A stretch of DNA of 21,387 nt from Candidatus Falkowbacteria bacterium HGW-Falkowbacteria-2 (GTDB lineage Bacteria > Patescibacteriota > Patescibacteriia > Patescibacteriales > UBA12465), in contig PHAH01000007.1 of the NCBI GenBank assembly GCA_002841655.1, positions 1-21,387 on the forward strand, written 5' to 3'. How positions within the stretch are numbered: the first letter of the stretch is position 1; the number at the start of each line of letters is the position of its first letter. Made by a program: the position numbers and the translations under genes. The notes below the pieces were generated by a model. The model searched no databases. It was not told the DNA's origin and saw nothing but the letters and a program-made list of their open reading frames with translations. Below are positions 7,528 to 14,491 of the stretch, one piece after another.

Positions 7528-8817
7528 TTACTCTGTAATGGAGAAAGATATACTGTAGGTTAAATTGGATTGCATTCCATCAACCTTGATGTCATAACGT
7601 CCAGCGGTGGTGGTTGGGACAGGCACATCGACATTAAAGCGGCCGAAGCGATCCGCTTTAGCGGTAATGGTTGAGTTAACCAACTTGACACTCAGGTCTT
7701 CATTCGGCCAGAATCCACCGCCTTGCAGGTTCACGATCGCACCCGCTGTCGCACTATTGTGGTCTAACACTAAGTATAAATTTTCAATCGGATAGAGCAG
7801 GTTATCGTCTTTAGAAATCTTACCGGCATGAGCCACTAGCTTGAGATTCGAATCTAAAACTAAGATACTCGAATTATTAAAGACAACTAGACGATCACCA
7901 AAAGCGGTGTTAACGAGCTTCAAGCCCATCGCCCAGCCTTGGGCTGCGCCCAGTGAGCCAGTTGAAACTTCGCTAACCAGGGTTAAATCGCTTTTCTTCA
8001 ACTTCATAACCTTCAAGCCGTTTGAAGCGTATAAGAAATCGTTATCAGCGGTACTCTCAACATCAAAGGATGAATCGCCGCTATGACGATATGAGGCTGT
8101 TAAGACACCGTTTACGTCGATTTTCTTGACGTAATAATCATCAATTACATAGACATTATTTGAAATACGGTCATAAAATGGTTTACGGCCATTCTTTTTG
8201 AAATTCGAAAAATTCAACGGTGTTGTACGTAAGACTGAGCGTGATTCACGATCATAAACTAAAATAGAAGAATCGCTCATGCCGGTTAAAAAGCGATTAC
8301 TACCGCCACTACGAACGCCGTAGGCAGATTCACTTTCTAATTTGTAGCTATCAATAATATCTAACTGGTTATTCCAAATACTGACACCGCGCTTACTCAC
8401 TGTCACGATGCGGTCTCCAAAACGATCAACGCGCTCATACCAGTCCCAGTAAGTGTTCCGGGTCTTCTTCTCTAACTCTGCCGTATAGAGATTGGAAATG
8501 TCATACTGATATAACGTATACCCAGCAATGGCATAAGCAGTGAGCTTGTCACCACTTACAACTAATTTTACATCGTTGAACACCTCCTCTTTGGTTGGGT
8601 TTAAAGCGAGCCCTACAGAGAAGAGGGAATCGACGCGTTCACCGGCGAGAGAATAAAAATCCAGCTTTCCAGAGGCAGCGGTAGCAATCACGACTCTATT
8701 TTTATAATAAACAGCATCTCCGGTATAGACGGATTGCTCCTTACTCTTACCATCGCGCACGCTCCAGACAAGGAGTAGCAGACAAAAGACGCCCGCCACC
8801 ATGATAATTTTTTTCAT
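7528..8817 (-). CDS. exported beta-propeller protein with C-terminal Ig-like domain
   Basis: 429 residues when started at the ATG at 8817. The frame is open further upstream to 8955, but MKKIIMVAGVFCLLLLVWSV is a clear signal/anchor segment and the longer start would run through the promoter. Residues 35-345 show repeated beta blades of a WD40/PQQ-like propeller (AIAGYTLYQYDISN, VSKRGVSIWNNQLDIID, SSILVYDRESRSVL, DDYYVKKIDVNGVL, SSILVLDSNLKLVA). Residues 345-429 look like an Ig-type domain (GAIVNLQGGGFWPNEDLSVKL to the end). No catalytic motif is seen; a binding or scaffold role outside the membrane is inferred. It is expressed from a consensus promoter. Confidence 0.82.
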   Translation of the reverse strand: MKKIIMVAGVFCLLLLVWSVRDGKSKEQSVYTGDAVYYKNRVVIATAASGKLDFYSLAGERVDSLFSVGLALNPTKEEVFNDVKLVVSGDKLTAYAIAGYTLYQYDISNLYTAELEKKTRNTYWDWYERVDRFGDRIVTVSKRGVSIWNNQLDIIDSYKLESESAYGVRSGGSNRFLTGMSDSSILVYDRESRSVLRTTPLNFSNFKKNGRKPFYDRISNNVYVIDDYYVKKIDVNGVLTASYRHSGDSSFDVESTADNDFLYASNGLKVMKLKKSDLTLVSEVSTGSLGAAQGWAMGLKLVNTAFGDRLVVFNNSSILVLDSNLKLVAHAGKISKDDNLLYPIENLYLVLDHNSATAGAIVNLQGGGFWPNEDLSVKLVNSTITAKADRFGRFNVDVPVPTTTAGRYDIKVDGMQSNLTYSISFSITE

Positions 8818-8863
8818 ATTGATGTTATTACAAAATTGAAAATTATTTACGTATTGATGTAAT

Positions 8864-8892
8864 ATTATATATAAATTTATAACGATTGTCAA
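8864..8892 (-). promoter_or_regulatory. consensus sigma-70 promoter of the beta-propeller gene
   Basis: Reading leftwards, TTGACA (complement of 8887-8892) and TATAAT (complement of 8864-8869) are separated by exactly 17 bases. Both hexamers are perfect. The expected start of transcription near 8857 gives a leader of about 40 bases to the ATG at 8817. Confidence 0.88.
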
Positions 8893-8933
8893 GTATAATT
8901 TCCCGCAATTTCTGCATAATTGTGCTAATATTA

Positions 8934-9034
8934 AGTAATAAGTAGGTAGATGCAACTCTACACCATACTAAGAGTGATATTTGTTAGGCAATATAGCCAA
9001 CACCGGCCTGAATAATGCACCCTACTTAGTTACT
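8934..9034. other. structured three-way-junction-like element, function unknown
   Basis: The 312-base gap 8818-9129 holds, besides two outward promoters, a stretch that can fold into a closed three-stem shape. The closing stem pairs AGTAATAAGTAGGT (8934-8947) with ACCCTACTTAGTTACT (9019-9034), with one bulged base at each of 9029 and 9020, continued by GCA (8952-8954) with TGC (9016-9018). Inside are hairpins ACTCT (8955-8959)/AGAGT (8971-8975) and TGTTAGGC (8982-8989)/GCCAACA (8996-9002). It is not in the leader of either flanking gene as judged by their promoters. It could be a small RNA or a DNA-level regulatory site; I recognise no known family. Confidence 0.45.
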
Positions 9035-9049
9035 ATTTTGGCACTTCAC

Positions 9050-9078
9050 TTGACAAACTGATAATAATTGATTATAAT
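9050..9078 (+). promoter_or_regulatory. consensus sigma-70 promoter of the Wzz-like gene
   Basis: TTGACA (9050-9055) and TATAAT (9073-9078), both perfect, with a 17-base spacer. Transcription should start near 9085, leaving a leader of about 45 bases before the ATG at 9130. It mirrors the equally perfect promoter facing the other way at 8864-8892. Confidence 0.9.
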
Positions 9079-9129
9079 AAGTAGTTACTATTAGAAACCA
9101 GTAAGCAGCTTCTCTGCATATCTTTATCT

Positions 9130-9924
9130 ATGGAGTTAAACACTTTCTTCCATTCAATCAAAAAACGTCAAGGTCTTGTCGCCGGCATTGTGCTTGGCTG
9201 CTTTATATTAGTATTCGGGCTTACTTTTATTCAACCTTTGAAGTATTCTGTGCGGTCACGTCTTTTAATTTCCCAAAATTTAAGCGGCGCTGATCCTTAC
9301 ACTGTTTCGAAATCAAATCAATATTTAAGCAACCTATTTTCCCAGGTTGTATATTCATCCTCATTCTTTAATCTAGCTACCGACGCTGGCTACAACATTG
9401 ACACCGCCTACTTTGGTGATACCTATAAAAAGAGAATGAAATCCTGGAAAAAAACTATCGATGCTCGCAGTATCGGTGATACTGGTATCATGGAGATTTA
9501 CATCTACCATGCTGACACCTACCAAGCTCAACAAATCGCCCTAGCTGTTAATCAAACTTTGATGAGCAAGAGCTTTAACTACCAACGCGGAGGAGATCAG
9601 GTCAGCATTGCAGTTATTGATCAGCCCCTTACTTCTAGCTTTCCGGTTAAACCAAATATTATTCTAAACTTCTTTGCCGCCATCTTTCTAGGCGTAGCAG
9701 CCGCCTCTTTCTGGATATATTTCTTTCCGGAAAGGAAGAAGACCCACAAACCTAAAAAAAGAGACACCCTTATATATCAGCCGATACCGACTGAAGCTGC
9801 TAGGGAAGTATATCCGCCCGCACAGGCGCCTGATAATCTACCGACCTCTGATGACCGCCCTGACAATTCAATGCCAAGAAATAATTGGCAACCACAAGGA
9901 AGTATTCACAATATTTTAAGATAA
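9130..9924 (+). CDS. Wzz-type polysaccharide chain-length / export regulator
   Basis: 264 residues with the two-helix layout of Wzz/YveK proteins: a first membrane helix at 16-35, an extracytoplasmic domain at 36-170, the proline motif FPVKPN at 171-176 and a second helix at 177-199. The C-terminal 65 residues are a basic, then Pro-rich tail. No Walker motifs or tyrosine-kinase domain follow, so this is the membrane partner only. Such proteins set chain length in Wzy-dependent polysaccharide synthesis, which fits the O-antigen ligase-like gene at 4846. The N-terminal 'chain length determinant' region is short but recognisable (IKKRQGLVAGIVLG). Confidence 0.85.
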   Translation: MELNTFFHSIKKRQGLVAGIVLGCFILVFGLTFIQPLKYSVRSRLLISQNLSGADPYTVSKSNQYLSNLFSQVVYSSSFFNLATDAGYNIDTAYFGDTYKKRMKSWKKTIDARSIGDTGIMEIYIYHADTYQAQQIALAVNQTLMSKSFNYQRGGDQVSIAVIDQPLTSSFPVKPNIILNFFAAIFLGVAAASFWIYFFPERKKTHKPKKRDTLIYQPIPTEAAREVYPPAQAPDNLPTSDDRPDNSMPRNNWQPQGSIHNILR

Positions 9925-9927
9925 ATT

Positions 9928-9967
9928 CTTTTCTCGCTCCAGCAGAAATCTGACGGAGCGTAAAAAG
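9928..9967. repeat. hairpin A, left copy of a hairpin pair
   Basis: Layered imperfect palindrome just after the Wzz-like gene: CTTTT/AAAAG outside, CGCTCC (9935-9940)/GGAGCG (9955-9960), then CAG/CTG closing on AAAT. No U run follows, so it is not a standard terminator. It shares CCAGCAGAAA and the overall layout with hairpin B at 13165-13202. Confidence 0.55.
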
Positions 9968-10019
9968 CACTTATTGCTGAGTTGTTTAACAAATTATCCA
10001 CCGATTAACACCACCTATA

Positions 10020-10877
10020 ATGAGAAACTTAATACTGTTATTTGTTTTTCTTGCAACACAAAGTGTCGCGCAAGAACAATCGCACCCCTACAAGGACATG
10101 CAGGTACTAGTCGGCAACGGCTATTACAAGATGACCGATGGTAGCGGCGATGGCGGTTACCGTTTCGCCCAGTTTAGAGGATTGCCTCTAAGCGGACGTG
10201 GCGGCCAATCAGCCTACGGGCTGTTTGCAAACGTAATTCAGGTTAAGAGTAAGATTGATGACTATCGCTACGAGTCCGTTCAATGGGGGCTTGGCATAGC
10301 TGCGAATTTTATTCTGCCAGAAGGATTCAAGCAAAAGTTTGCCTGGACTGACCTGGCATACGTTTCACGACAGTCTCGAGGCGCCCTAAAACAGGGACTT
10401 GGCACTTACAAAGAAAAGCAGCAGGATGAGTCAATTTACTTTTCTGCCGGCTTATTAATCAGAAGCGCCTCTATCGACGCCTATGACGCACCTTTCGTCC
10501 AGCAAAAAATTATGCTGGAATTACAACTCCCCTTCAAAGCATCGAAAGAAGCAAACTGGGAAGGCAAGCCTCTAAATCTTGAGCCATGGAATCATGAACG
10601 ATTCAAGCTCTCACTTGAAAATGGGATTGTGCCGATATTTCTCGACTGGTCTCGATCATACTATCTGATGCCTGATGTTCGGGCGTCATATATCTACGAG
10701 ACCGGGGTGCCGCGATCATTATTTGGTCTCGGCGTTGGCTTCACTCTCTCAAAAGGAGAGTATGGCTACGAGATCCTGTCCATGTCTTATCACCCGCTCT
10801 TTACTCAAAAAGAAAGGAGACGAGATGTGTTTGAGGTGACGCTAAATTTAGTGTCATTGTTTAGAAAAACCTATTAA
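10020..10877 (+). CDS. secreted beta-rich protein of unknown function
   Basis: 285 residues. MRNLILLFVFLATQSVAQEQ is a signal peptide with a likely cleavage after SVA. I do not recognise the family. The mature part has many short amphipathic strands rich in Tyr, Phe and Gly (GYYKMTDGSGDGGYRFAQF, YGLFANVIQVKS, QWGLGIAANFILP, SIYFSAGLLIRS, LFGLGVGFTLSKGEYGYEI) and ends FEVTLNLVSLFRKTY. This looks like an outer-membrane barrel or a beta-sandwich; a barrel would be odd in a cell thought to lack an outer membrane. No ribosome site precedes the ATG. The next gene starts 31 bases downstream, suggesting a two-gene unit ending at the terminator at 11735. Confidence 0.75.
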   Translation: MRNLILLFVFLATQSVAQEQSHPYKDMQVLVGNGYYKMTDGSGDGGYRFAQFRGLPLSGRGGQSAYGLFANVIQVKSKIDDYRYESVQWGLGIAANFILPEGFKQKFAWTDLAYVSRQSRGALKQGLGTYKEKQQDESIYFSAGLLIRSASIDAYDAPFVQQKIMLELQLPFKASKEANWEGKPLNLEPWNHERFKLSLENGIVPIFLDWSRSYYLMPDVRASYIYETGVPRSLFGLGVGFTLSKGEYGYEILSMSYHPLFTQKERRRDVFEVTLNLVSLFRKTY

Positions 10878-10908
10878 TAGTATTAACCAACACAAAACAA
10901 ATCGAAAA

Positions 10909-11718
10909 ATGGCAACAACGAGACCCTCAACCCCTTGGTTACTAGGGATAGCACTGTTAGTAATCCTACTATTCATCTTCTGGAATCCACTCAAAAAATG
11001 GATCAAGGGAGAGAAAAGTGTTACGGAAACCGAAACCACCACAACAACAACCGTTGAATGTGATGAGACCTCAAGAGTCACCATATTTATGACTGGTGAA
11101 GAAATTCGTGCTTTAATTGAAGATAATTCCCGTCTTGAGGCCGAAAGAGATCAACTCAGGGAACGTCTGGACGATTGTCTTGGTAACAAAAAGCCAAAGT
11201 CAACGACTACTACAAAAAAGAAGACGACGACAAAGACAACCGCTCCCCAAAAGAGCACGTCTGAACGAACTCAAACACAAACGCCGAAAGCAACCCATTC
11301 CCGGGAAACCTCACCCAATTTGGCCACTAATCAGTATGAAGGACAAATCCTCGGTGATTATGGTTCAACATTTGATGAGAATAGCTACTTGCTATTCTAC
11401 ATCAAAGCGTCACTGTTAAAAGACGTCAAAAACCGATCAACGTCGGAAGTCAGACTTAACTCTAAAACTGGACCGGTGGGTGTACAGCACGGTGAATATA
11501 TCATATTCACTACACGTATAATTATCTTAACGGACATGATTGATAATCCATGGAATTTCGCTCTGTATATTGGAGACCATGTACAGTATGGCTTTGACAT
11601 GTGGGCGCCTCACGAGTTAGTTAAATTAAACACTGAACTCGAGAGCGACCCACAAATCGCGCCTAATGATGCGGGTGGATATCATTTCGTAACGTACGTG
11701 AATTATCGAATGAAATAG
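10909..11718 (+). CDS. membrane-anchored protein with Thr/Lys-rich stalk, unknown function
   Basis: 269 residues. One membrane helix at 10-27 (WLLGIALLVILLFIFW) is followed by a basic patch. A Thr-run sits at about 43-48, a short coiled coil near 62-90 (IRALIEDNSRLEAERDQL), then a low-complexity Thr/Lys/Ser stalk at 94-135 encoded by ACA/ACC/AAA-rich DNA. Residues 142-269 form a compact unrecognised domain (YEGQILGDYGSTF to YHFVTYVNYRMK). The layout is that of a surface protein held off the membrane by an unstructured, possibly glycosylated stalk. Function unknown. It is probably co-transcribed with the preceding secreted protein. Confidence 0.75.
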   Translation: MATTRPSTPWLLGIALLVILLFIFWNPLKKWIKGEKSVTETETTTTTTVECDETSRVTIFMTGEEIRALIEDNSRLEAERDQLRERLDDCLGNKKPKSTTTTKKKTTTKTTAPQKSTSERTQTQTPKATHSRETSPNLATNQYEGQILGDYGSTFDENSYLLFYIKASLLKDVKNRSTSEVRLNSKTGPVGVQHGEYIIFTTRIIILTDMIDNPWNFALYIGDHVQYGFDMWAPHELVKLNTELESDPQIAPNDAGGYHFVTYVNYRMK

Positions 11719-11734
11719 ATAATTCAGACCTTCT

Positions 11735-11765
11735 AAAGCCGACGACCAATAATTGTCGGCTTTTT
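11735..11765 (+). terminator. intrinsic terminator after the two-gene unit
   Basis: AAAGCCGAC (11735-11743) pairs with GTCGGCTTT (11755-11763) over an 11-base loop, and T continues to 11765. It lies 16 bases after the stop at 11718. Confidence 0.9.
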
Positions 11766-11800
11766 CTTATCGTTGATCAAGTCGACGATATTTTTGTATT

Positions 11801-11836
11801 AAAAAACCCTCATACTTTGTAGGGGTAAGAGGGCTT
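11801..11836 (-). terminator. terminator of the lipoprotein gene
   Basis: Reading leftwards, CCCTC (complement of 11829-11833) pairs with GAGGG (complement of 11807-11811), then six T (complement of 11801-11806). The loop is long (17 bases), so it is weaker than its neighbours. Confidence 0.65.
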
Positions 11837-11864
11837 AAGAGAGTCTAACTAATACTTATTGCTC

Positions 11865-13100
11865 TTAAAGATTCGAGATTTGCTGTGTCGTTGCAATTCT
11901 CACCTCGTACCTTTTAGCGTTATCCAGAACGATAAGCTGTATTTCTAACAGATTATCATCTGGATTGAAGTATTTTGAGTTACTCATATCACCAAAAGAA
12001 GTTGGAGTATACAAGTTTGCGCCGAATCTCCAACGGAGAAATTGAGTAATAGTCCCGATGGGGTACTTTATGTACGCCCATCCGGGATATAAAGGGTCTA
12101 TGACCAGAGCTTCATTCACAGGTGATCCTGTGGTAAGTCTGGAAATAAAGGGGTAGGGCCCGTTGGCATAGGCCCCATAATTTACCCATAAAACCAAGGT
12201 GTCTGAAACGCCAGTGTTAAGCGCATAAATCAACTTATTCCGGACTACAGGAGGGAGACCGCCAACTTCTTCGTCTCCTCCGTCACCGGGGTATCCCATA
12301 GGACCCCCGAGAGTAACAGACATTGTGCCATTATTGAAGTAGGCACCAAACACACCACCAGTTGAGGTTGTAACCCAGTAGATTGAGTTTGGAGCATATC
12401 CCCATTGACCAGCTTGACCATAACCAAAGTATTGTTTCACTTGGCTATTAGCGGGCAGAGTTAAGGAATACACCATGTAGGTCTTATTTCCTATGACCTG
12501 CGTTTGTGTAATTGGAACCTGTGGCCAATTAGAACCGGTAAAGTCTCCAGCAATGAAACCGGGATTTGATGAGGTTATTGGGGTGTAGCCGGTGATATAC
12601 TCGACATTCATCCCAATTTGATAAACATAGTTACTACCTGAGGGCGAGGCATGTATAAGAATAATAGCCTCATCAGGAGAAACTTGAGTTCCAACTCGTA
12701 GCCAAGCAGACCGGTAAACTGCCTCACCACCTGCAAGCGGCGTGATAACCACCGATAGTTGATATAGGCCCGGGACATGCTTAAACTCAGGACTTGCAAT
12801 GGTGCTTGTTTGATTATTTCCCAGTGTCCAGTTAAACAGATAGCTGCTTACCGGCAAAGGTAAATTATCAACAAACGCCTTTGCGTACACGTTGGGCGCG
12901 ACGTTAAAGGTATCGCCGACCATAGTTGCACCCGCAACTTTCAGGACAAACTCAGTGTCAGGAACAATTGGCTCAGGGTCATCGTCATAGTCCTTAAGAC
13001 ATGACACGAGCACAAACGCTAGAGCTACAAACAGCATTTTATATGCCATTTGCAACCGCAGACGATTGCGCATTTCTTTCAATTCTTCATTCTCTTTCAT
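11865..13100 (-). CDS. lipoprotein with PKD-like domain, unknown function
   Basis: 411 residues. After a charged start, the helix KMLFVALAFVLVSC ends in a lipobox (LVSC) with Cys at about residue 34, followed by the acidic LKDYDDDPEP; it should be lipid-anchored outside the cell. An internal Met at residue 10 gives a more typical short signal and is an alternative start. Residues 45-140 look like a PKD/Ig-like domain (FVLKVAGATMVGDTF, SSYLFNWTLGNNQTS, GLYQLSVVITP). The remainder is beta-rich and Gly/Tyr/Asn-rich, with no motif I recognise. This signal-plus-PKD style is common in Bacteroidota lipoproteins, which raises the possibility of transfer. The upstream leader contains AGTATTCACC (complement of 13115-13124). 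Confidence 0.75.
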   Translation of the reverse strand: MKENEELKEMRNRLRLQMAYKMLFVALAFVLVSCLKDYDDDPEPIVPDTEFVLKVAGATMVGDTFNVAPNVYAKAFVDNLPLPVSSYLFNWTLGNNQTSTIASPEFKHVPGLYQLSVVITPLAGGEAVYRSAWLRVGTQVSPDEAIILIHASPSGSNYVYQIGMNVEYITGYTPITSSNPGFIAGDFTGSNWPQVPITQTQVIGNKTYMVYSLTLPANSQVKQYFGYGQAGQWGYAPNSIYWVTTSTGGVFGAYFNNGTMSVTLGGPMGYPGDGGDEEVGGLPPVVRNKLIYALNTGVSDTLVLWVNYGAYANGPYPFISRLTTGSPVNEALVIDPLYPGWAYIKYPIGTITQFLRWRFGANLYTPTSFGDMSNSKYFNPDDNLLEIQLIVLDNAKRYEVRIATTQQISNL

Positions 13101-13164
13101 GATGCTTACTGTTTGGTGAATACTAATTTAGTTACTAATTGTTAAAGAAGAGGAAATTATCTCC

Positions 13165-13202
13165 TTTCGTCTCGCCAGCAGAAAATGCAGGCGAGGTAGA
13201 AA
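13165..13202. repeat. hairpin B, right copy of a hairpin pair
   Basis: TTTC/GAAA outside, CTCGCC (13171-13176)/GGCGAG (13190-13195), one A-A mismatch, then GCA/TGC closing on GAAAA. It lies between the lipoprotein start at 13100 and the end of the glycosyltransferase at 13219. It shares CCAGCAGAAA and layout with hairpin A at 9928-9967, in the same orientation. Confidence 0.55.
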
Positions 13203-13218
13203 ATAGAAAATTTAATAT

Positions 13219-14331
13219 TTATTGCTTCGCAATTACTTGTTGATAGATGTTTAGAGTTTCATCGACAATGCGATTCCAATCATATTCTTCACGAGTACGA
13301 GCCTTTAGGGCTAAACCTTGCTGAGCTATGAGTTCCGGATTCTGATCGGCAGATATAAGCTTAGCTTCTAAATCATTCTCATCGCGATTACGGAAGGTTA
13401 GTCCGAGACCGTTGGTTGCCTCTAAATTCGAAGGGATATCACTTACCAAGCAGGGAAGTCCATAGGACATGGCTTCTAAGATGGCCATGGAAAGACCTTC
13501 GTATTCTGAGGGCTGGACCACAAGATAGGCGTTAGAATATAGTTCAGTCAATAAGGAACCACTTTGATTACCCACAAAAATAATGCGGTCATCGCCGGCG
13601 GCAAGTTTCTTTAATTCATCAACGTAATCATCAGTATAAGCGCCACCACCAGCGATGACAAGCTTCTTATTGATGTCAGTGCGCTTAAAAGCATTAATTA
13701 CGTAATGAACGCCCTTGTGGCGCACTAACCGACCAGCATAAAGAATATAGTTTTTCTTGTCAATTCCAAAACGGCGAATACCACTTACTTCAAGAAGGGT
13801 TGGCGGGTTAATGCCTGAGGGTACATATTTAATCGGATAACCTTTATAGAGCTCATTAGCTTCAGCGGTTAACTCTTTAGAAGTAACACAAGTCTGATCT
13901 GCCAAGCGGCAGCCGACGTTTTCGCCAAACTTTAAATACCATTGAGCAAAGGTATTCCATTTCTTATGCTGATAGTCCTTACAATGAAAGGTAAAGACTA
14001 TTGGCGTTCTTGGTTTAAGAATTTTGACCAGCCAAATTAGTGATGCCGGACCAATTGATTGAAAATGAATGACATCGAGTTTTCTAAACCAGAGGTGAAG
14101 GACTGCTAAAAAAGTGTGGCTAATTGCTTCAAAGTTTTTGCCTTTAATAAAAGGCAGGGCAATAATTCGCACCCCTTTGTAGACAGCGAGGTCGTGCGCA
14201 TAACCCTTGCGAGCATACGCGTCGACGCTGTGGCCACGCTCAGCGAGATGAATCATTAGTTCTTCAACCTGTCTTTCAACGCCACCAGTTTGGGCCGGAA
14301 GTCCTTTTTGTCCAACAAAAGCTATTTTCAT
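13219..14331 (-). CDS. family 4 glycosyltransferase with DUF1972-like N-terminus
   Basis: 370 residues from the ATG at 14331. An in-frame start at 14379 lies within the promoter, whereas MKIAFVGQKGLPAQTGGVER is the family opening. The N-terminal domain resembles DUF1972 (PF09314) of rhamnosyltransferase-type enzymes: GLPAQTGGVERQVEELM, YKGVRIIALPFIKGKNFEAI, DVIHFQSIGPA, VFTFHCKDYQ. The donor domain has ILYAGRLVRHKGVHYVI, LVIAGGGAYTDDY and the E-x7-E motif EYEGLSMAILEAMSYGLP. It transfers a sugar from a nucleotide donor during surface polysaccharide assembly; a rhamnosyl- or hexosyltransferase is plausible but not shown. It is driven by tandem promoters and no clear U-rich terminator follows, only hairpin B. 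Confidence 0.92.
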   Translation of the reverse strand: MKIAFVGQKGLPAQTGGVERQVEELMIHLAERGHSVDAYARKGYAHDLAVYKGVRIIALPFIKGKNFEAISHTFLAVLHLWFRKLDVIHFQSIGPASLIWLVKILKPRTPIVFTFHCKDYQHKKWNTFAQWYLKFGENVGCRLADQTCVTSKELTAEANELYKGYPIKYVPSGINPPTLLEVSGIRRFGIDKKNYILYAGRLVRHKGVHYVINAFKRTDINKKLVIAGGGAYTDDYVDELKKLAAGDDRIIFVGNQSGSLLTELYSNAYLVVQPSEYEGLSMAILEAMSYGLPCLVSDIPSNLEATNGLGLTFRNRDENDLEAKLISADQNPELIAQQGLALKARTREEYDWNRIVDETLNIYQQVIAKQ

Positions 14332-14350
14332 AATATATCTTTGGGTATTA

Positions 14351-14379
14351 AGTATATCAATATTTCGCGGTATTGTCAA
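14351..14379 (-). promoter_or_regulatory. proximal promoter of the DUF1972-like glycosyltransferase
   Basis: Reading leftwards, TTGACA (14374-14379) and TATACT (14351-14356) with a 17-base spacer that ends in TGA, giving an extended -10. Leader length would be about 13 bases to the ATG at 14331. Confidence 0.85.
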
Positions 14380-14392
14380 TTGATAACCGATA

Positions 14393-14421
14393 ACTATAGC
14401 AATTTTTTAATAATATGTCAA
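14393..14421 (-). promoter_or_regulatory. distal tandem promoter of the same glycosyltransferase
   Basis: TTGACA (14416-14421) and TATAGT (14393-14398) with a 17-base spacer, exactly 42 bp upstream of the proximal promoter. Two near-consensus promoters in tandem suggest strong or dual control. Confidence 0.7.
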
Positions 14422-14435
14422 GGAAATGCAGCTAC

Positions 14436-14467
14436 TATAAAAAGACGCCCATACAGCGGGCGTCTTT
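14436..14467 (-). terminator. terminator of the CorA-like gene
   Basis: AAAGACGCCC (14441-14450) pairs with GGGCGTCTTT (14458-14467) over a seven-base loop; in the minus direction a run of five T follows. It lies 25 bases after the stop at 14492. Confidence 0.9.
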
Positions 14468-14491
14468 CTTAATATTTTAACTAATTTTAGA

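Noticed and set aside
8818..8955. Longer N-terminus for the beta-propeller protein
   Set aside because: It would run through a perfect consensus promoter and precede an obvious signal peptide at 8817.
8940..9027. tRNA-like outline: AAGTAGG and CCTACTT form a perfect 7-bp acceptor-length stem about 88 bases apart
   Set aside because: No T-arm (no GGTTCGA-like loop), no valid D-arm, and the stem extends beyond 7 bp; neither strand gives a tRNA.
9928..9990. Integron-type attC site near hairpin A (GTTTAAC at 9984-9990)
   Set aside because: No matching paired core sites in the right places at either hairpin, and no integron integrase.
11117..11419. 100-codon frame overlapping the stalked protein
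   Set aside because: Its Lys/Arg/Gln-rich composition comes from frame-shifting the ACA/AAG-rich stalk region.
14332..14379. Longer N-terminus for the DUF1972-type glycosyltransferase
   Set aside because: It covers the proximal promoter; the family opening MKIAFVGQKG starts at 14331.
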